Of a stretch of DNA of 64,000 nt, positions 60,167 to 64,000 are shown piece after piece. The first letter of the stretch is position 1. Each line of letters begins with the position of its first letter. This stretch comes from CANJBX01 sp035556735. Lineage in GTDB: Bacteria; Pseudomonadota; Alphaproteobacteria; Rhizobiales; Xanthobacteraceae. The DNA lies in NCBI GenBank assembly GCA_035556735.1, contig DATMFF010000012.1, forward strand, positions 384,713 to 448,712, in the 5' to 3' direction. The position numbers and the translations under genes were made by a program. A model generated the notes under the pieces. The model did no database searches, was not told the origin of the DNA, and saw nothing but the letters and a program-made list of their open reading frames with translations.

Positions 60167-61729
60167 ATGCGCAAGCTTCTGACCGTGCTTGCAGGGCTGC
60201 TGGCAGTCGCGGCAGGCGTTTACATCGGGCTGAATGTGCTGTGGCCGGCGCCCAGGATCGACAAGCGCCCAGCTTTGGCGCAGGTCCCGCCGCTGCAGCC
60301 GATCACGCGCACCTCAACGGTAGTGGCTCCGGCGGCGATCGCGATCAGCGCGATTCAGCAGGCGATGGAGTCGGCCGCGCCGCGCAACGTGTCGGGTAGC
60401 CGCAGCGGGGCCACGCGAGAGCTGCCGATCGACGCCACCATCGGCTGGCAGATCGACCGCGGGCCGTTGCAGGTGAGCGGGCGCAGCGACGGCCTCATGG
60501 TGTCGACGCCGTTGAACGGGGCCTTGCGGGCCAATGGTACGCTGGCAGCGGTTGGCAACGTGGGCGGGCAGGTCGGTCGTGAGCTCAGCGCCGTGCTGGG
60601 CAGCATCGGCGGTAACCTTGGCCGGCAAGTGGGTGATCTCGCAGGCAAGACTTTCGACCAGCGGGCCGAGCTGCGCGGCAATGTGGTGGTGACCGCGCGC
60701 CCGACCATTCTGCCCAACTGGCGGATTGCGCCGAATCTGAGCGGGCAGGCGGTGATCAACGACGTCAGCCTGCCGGTCGCGGGGCTGCGTCTGAGCGTTG
60801 CGAACGAGGTCAGGCCGATCGTCGATCGCTCCGTGCGTGAGCAGGTGGCTCTGCTGGAGACGCGGGTGCGCAACGACCCCTCGCTCGAGCAGACGGCCCG
60901 CGGCGAATGGACAAAGCTGTGCCGATCATTCCCGCTTGGTATTGGAGGCGCCGGCGCGCCCAACCTGTGGCTCGAGATCAAGCCGACGCGTGCCTTCGCG
61001 GCGCAACCACGCATCGATTCGTCGGCGGTCAATCTCCTGATCGGGGTCGAGGCGCAGACGCGTGTGGTTCCGAGTCAGACGAAACCCGTCTGTCCGTTTC
61101 CGGCGCAGCTGGACATCGTGTCGCAGCTCACGCCAGGACGCGTGACCGTGGGTGTTCCGATCGATATTCCGTTCACGGACGTCAACAAGCTGCTGCAGGC
61201 ACAGTTGGTCGGAAAGACCTTCCCCGAGGATGGAAGCGGCTCGGTCGACATCACGATCCGGCAAGTTCAGGTGGCGGCCTCCGGCGACCAGTTGCTGATC
61301 TCGCTCCTCGTCAACGGACGCCGCCGCGGCGTGTTCAGCTTCGGCGCCGACGCCACCATTTACGTCTGGGGCAAGCCGCTGCTCGATCGCGAGAAGCAGA
61401 TCATGCGGCTGACCGATATCGAGCTCGATATCGACTCCGATGCTGCCTTCGGACTCATCGATGCGGCGGCGACTGCGGCGGCGCCCTATCTCAAACCGAT
61501 GCTTGCCAGCAAGGCCGTAGTCGACCTCAAGCCTTTTGCGGCGGATGCGCGCAAAAAAATCGAGGCGGTGCTTGCTGATTTCCAGAAATCCCAGACCGGC
61601 GTCCGCGTGCGGACGAAGGTCGATGCCTTGCGGCTGGATGCGATCGCGTTCGATGCGAAAACACTCCGGGTGATCGCGGAGGCCGAAGGCACGCTCGACG
61701 TAGCGGTCACATCGCTCGCATTGCCTTAG
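60167..61729 (+). CDS. DUF4403 family protein
   Basis: 520 aa with an N-terminal signal or membrane anchor (LLTVLAGLLAVAAGVYIGLNVLW). The rest is predicted beta-rich, with repeated barrel-like segments (for example LPIDATIGWQIDRGPLQVSG and VTVGVPIDIPFTDVNKLLQAQLVGKTF). DUF4403 proteins resemble lipid-binding tubular domains and have no established function. It follows tonB by 64 bp but has its own GGGGGC ribosome site. It could be a periplasmic envelope protein. Confidence 0.82.
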   Translation: MRKLLTVLAGLLAVAAGVYIGLNVLWPAPRIDKRPALAQVPPLQPITRTSTVVAPAAIAISAIQQAMESAAPRNVSGSRSGATRELPIDATIGWQIDRGPLQVSGRSDGLMVSTPLNGALRANGTLAAVGNVGGQVGRELSAVLGSIGGNLGRQVGDLAGKTFDQRAELRGNVVVTARPTILPNWRIAPNLSGQAVINDVSLPVAGLRLSVANEVRPIVDRSVREQVALLETRVRNDPSLEQTARGEWTKLCRSFPLGIGGAGAPNLWLEIKPTRAFAAQPRIDSSAVNLLIGVEAQTRVVPSQTKPVCPFPAQLDIVSQLTPGRVTVGVPIDIPFTDVNKLLQAQLVGKTFPEDGSGSVDITIRQVQVAASGDQLLISLLVNGRRRGVFSFGADATIYVWGKPLLDREKQIMRLTDIELDIDSDAAFGLIDAAATAAAPYLKPMLASKAVVDLKPFAADARKKIEAVLADFQKSQTGVRVRTKVDALRLDAIAFDAKTLRVIAEAEGTLDVAVTSLALP

Positions 61730-61860
61730 TTCGAAGGCCGGCGGGCAGACTGGGCCAAGATGCTCAGTCCGTGAGCAAGGTGTCTATCATTCACGATGAG
61801 CACTTGATCATCCTGATCAGCGGATCGGTTACCCAATTCCCCAGGGCGCTCAGCACGCCG

Positions 61861-61903
61861 CAAGGTGCGCAACTATCTTGAAATGAGCATCTTGCGCACC
61901 TTG
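61861..61903. promoter_or_regulatory. 12-bp perfect inverted repeat
   Basis: CAAGGTGCGCAA (61861-61872) and TTGCGCACCTTG (61892-61903) with a 19-base gap. It sits just after the end of the minus-strand MBL gene and 132 bases after the DUF4403 stop, between convergent genes. It may be a terminator stem for either, though no T-tract follows, or a protein site. Confidence 0.45.
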
Positions 61904-61924
61904 CAAGGATTTCAACGACTTGGA

Positions 61925-62749
61925 TTACAACTCGACCGTGAGGCCCTCGCGCGCGACGATGGTGCCAGGTCGCACCGCAGCGGCTTCGCCGCCAAGCCCG
62001 TCCATAAATGCATCGTCGTGGCTTGGATCGTGGTGGAACATGCACAGTGTTTTCGCCTGTGCAGCGTCGGCGAGCCGGACGCCGTCCTTCCAGGTCGAGT
62101 GACCCCAGCCTCGCCGTGAGGCGATCTCGCTGTCGGTATAGGTGCAATCGAAGATCAGAAAATCGGCATCGCGCGCCAGCGCCAGCGTGGCGCCGTTCAC
62201 TGCTTCCTGTGGCAACTCGGTGTCGGTCAGGTAGGCCAGCACCTTGCCTTGGTATTCGATCCGGTAGCCGATCGCTCCGCCCGGATGGTTGAGCATCCCA
62301 GTGCGCAGAATCACGCCTGGGCGCGGCTCCAGCGTGTCTCCGGGATGGAAGTCGAGATATTCGATCGCAGCCTTGAAGCTTTCGACGTCGATTGGAAACA
62401 GCGGTGGGCTCATCATCGTCCTCAGCGCCTTCTTCACGCTGACATCGGCGGGCAGATTGCCCGCCCAGATCCGCAGATGATGATTGTTCATGAACAGCGG
62501 GGCAAAGAACGGCAATCCTGACACGTGGTCGAGGTGGCAATGCGTCAGGAAAAGGTCCGCATCCAGTTTGGCGCCTGTCTTGAGAATGGCATCGCCCAGC
62601 GGTCGCAACCCCGTCCCCCCATCGAGGATCAGCACGTGTTCCCCGCACCGCACCTCCACGCACGGCGTGTTGCCGCCATAGCGCAGCGTGTCGGGACCAG
62701 GGCAGGCAATACTGCCGCGGACCCCCCAGAACTTGAGCCGGATTGCCAT
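61925..62749 (-). CDS. MBL-fold metallo-hydrolase
   Basis: 274 aa from the ATG at 62749, with GGGGGTGA upstream. The full motif HCHLDH gives H70, H72, D74 and H75, and later histidines in LNHPGG and FHHDPSHDD complete a two-zinc site. It belongs to the PhnP/RNase Z-like branch (FWGVRGSIACPGPDTLRYGGNTPCVEV), members of which hydrolyse cyclic nucleotides, phosphodiesters or related compounds. Its substrate is unknown. Confidence 0.87.
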   Translation of the reverse strand: MAIRLKFWGVRGSIACPGPDTLRYGGNTPCVEVRCGEHVLILDGGTGLRPLGDAILKTGAKLDADLFLTHCHLDHVSGLPFFAPLFMNNHHLRIWAGNLPADVSVKKALRTMMSPPLFPIDVESFKAAIEYLDFHPGDTLEPRPGVILRTGMLNHPGGAIGYRIEYQGKVLAYLTDTELPQEAVNGATLALARDADFLIFDCTYTDSEIASRRGWGHSTWKDGVRLADAAQAKTLCMFHHDPSHDDAFMDGLGGEAAAVRPGTIVAREGLTVEL

Positions 62750-63314
62750 TGCGAACGTCACCCCCAACGTGCGTCTGTCCTAGCGCGCGATCAGCACGGG
62801 TGGCTACCGGTTTTGCATCGGGATGAACGCGCCTGCGCAGGCCGGCGTGGCGGCCCGCGTCGCGCGGCATCCCTGATCAAGGCGCCCGCAGGTCCGTCCC
62901 GACCCTGCTCCCCAAAAGCCCCCAGCCATGCGCAAGGCAAGGCTGGAGCATGCCCTGGTTCGGCGATGTGACGCCCGTCACAGCTAGGTTGAATGTGTCC
63001 CAATAAGCACACGTCCAAGCAGATGAGAGCCGAATCGCATGTGCGTCTTTTCGAGTCTCCGCCCGACGGCGGCCGGAGGGGCAGGCGTGTCGCAGAGGCC
63101 ACTGTGAGAACGAGAGTTTGGGCGTGCAGAAAATTCAGGTTTTCTTATTGTTAACAATGTCTTACAATTGCAAACAATGGCACGGGAATTGCGTTGACAA
63201 CCGGTTAAGATCGCCGTCTCTACGTTGCATAACTAACGAAAAACGAACGCGATTACTTTCGGGGGCTGGCCTTGCAGACAATCGATTTCCCGCGTTAGCC
63301 GGCGAGAAGGCTTA
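62750..63314. other. 565-bp intergenic region with AT-rich palindrome before the FecR-domain gene
   Basis: The left part is GC-rich and shows no gene. From about 63120 the base composition turns AT-rich. ATTGTTAACAAT (63147-63158) is a perfect 12-bp palindrome, ACAATTGCAAACAAT follows at 63164, and TTGACA (63194-63199) is a possible -35 with no clear -10 at the right spacing. The region probably holds the promoter and an operator of the downstream FecR-domain gene. Confidence 0.5.
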
Positions 63315-64000
63315 ATGTTTAGTGAACTCCAGTCTCCAACGGCTGTGGGCGCTGCGCGCGTCAGTCATGTGGCGTTGGCCGACGGGCAGGCGCCTGATCG
63401 CGTCGTGATCGCCGACGCGGAGCTGCTGCTCGGCGGACATTTCAAGAAGTCCGGACCCGACCTCATCATCACGGGCAAGGATGGCCAGAAGGTCGTTATC
63501 TCCGGTTATTTCAGTTCGGGTAAGCTGCCGGACCTTGTCACCGCCGAAGGCGCGGGCCTTCCCGGCCATCTCGTAGAGCGTCTTGCGGTTCCGAACGCGC
63601 CTGGTCAGTACGCCCAGGTCGGCGCACCTGCGGGCGGCGTCGTCATCGGCAAGGTGGAGCGGCTCGGCGGCAGCGCCACGGTCCAGCACGCGAATGGCGT
63701 CGTGGAGGAGCTCAAGATCGGCGACAACGTCCTGCAGGGCGACGTCGTCGAGACACGCGATGGCTCCCTGCTGGCGATCAGCTTCAGCGACGGGACCGCG
63801 TTCAACATGGGCGCGAACGCGCGCATGGTGCTCAACGAACTGATCTACGAAGCAGGCGGCAGTTCCAATTCCGCTGTGTTCAGCCTGGTGAAGGGCACGA
63901 TCACCTTCGTGGCCGGCCAGGTGGCCAAGACCGGCAACATGCGGGTCGACACGCCCGTGGCGACGATGGGTATTCGCGGCACGACCGTGAACACGACCAT
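63315..64000 (+). CDS. FecR-domain protein, probable large surface or secreted protein (cut by window edge)
   Basis: Open from the ATG at 63315 to the window end (228 codons seen). Residues ~15-65 (VALADGQAPDRVVIADAELLL, GPDLIITGKDGQKVVISGYF) resemble the N-terminal module of large repeat adhesins and RTX-like proteins. A FecR-like domain follows (GDVVETRDGSLLAISFSDGTAFNMGANARMVLNELIY, VKGTITFVAGQVAKTG, TPVATMGIRGTTV). There is no signal peptide, which fits type I secretion. The full protein is probably much longer; the rest is outside the window. Confidence 0.8.
   Translation, partial: MFSELQSPTAVGAARVSHVALADGQAPDRVVIADAELLLGGHFKKSGPDLIITGKDGQKVVISGYFSSGKLPDLVTAEGAGLPGHLVERLAVPNAPGQYAQVGAPAGGVVIGKVERLGGSATVQHANGVVEELKIGDNVLQGDVVETRDGSLLAISFSDGTAFNMGANARMVLNELIYEAGGSSNSAVFSLVKGTITFVAGQVAKTGNMRVDTPVATMGIRGTTVNTT

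Overview
The window is very GC-rich, with long antisense open frames, ATGA-overlapped operons and GTG/TTG starts. It carries a GAAC-N7-GAAC LexA box, an imuA-imuB-dnaE2 cassette, many Liv-type ABC and TRAP importers, and CCTCTCCCC/GGGGAGAGG hairpin repeats. Together these point to an alphaproteobacterium of the Hyphomicrobiales (Bradyrhizobium / Rhodopseudomonas / Xanthobacteraceae-like). This placement is inferred from gene content, not from a marker gene.

Layout. 1-7811: an accessory catabolic block with a UbiD decarboxylase, an SDR, an amidohydrolase, two CaiB/BaiF CoA-transferases, a MetE-like methyltransferase and a MaoC hydratase. 8487-20947: an aerobic benzoyl-CoA (box) block. It has a five-gene Liv-type importer, a benzoate-CoA ligase, an alpha/beta hydrolase and an FAD hydroxylase, then divergent boxR (HTH plus shikimate-kinase-like regulator) and boxC-boxB. 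The boxR-boxC gap holds TGCA-N6-TGCA operator-like repeats over a perfect TATAAT box. boxA is not in the window. 21305-28231: a second FAD hydroxylase, a second MetE-like gene, a complete TRAP transporter and a 2-hydroxyacid dehydrogenase. 28301-29644: a repeat island. An intact DUF559 nuclease-like gene sits between hairpin modules in inverted orientation, beside an internally deleted copy and a tandem hairpin array. A second deleted copy lies at 7951-8151. 29746-40060: an esterase, a ketopantoate-reductase-like protein, a PhyH-like dioxygenase, an enolase-superfamily enzyme, an acyl-CoA-dehydrogenase-like monooxygenase, a third MetE-like gene and a second Liv-type importer without its binding protein. 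40131-45769: the LexA-controlled mutasome. 45862-53760: another aromatic block with DUF2783, an MhpA-like hydroxylase, a degenerate MBL protein, a fourth MetE-like gene, DUF3237, an extradiol dioxygenase, an enoyl-CoA hydratase, a GST and a CMD protein. 53761-60102: siderophore uptake with PiuC, a TonB receptor, a PepSY protein, ExbB, ExbD and TonB. 60167-64000: a DUF4403 protein, a canonical MBL hydrolase and the start of a FecR-domain, probably surface, protein.

Taken together, most of the window imports aromatic or related organic acids, activates them to CoA esters and oxidises them. The accessory blocks have few local regulators. The most unusual structure is the DUF559-hairpin composite, whose deleted relatives suggest a MITE-like, nuclease-linked repeat family. 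No tRNA, rRNA, CRISPR array or classical insertion sequence was seen.
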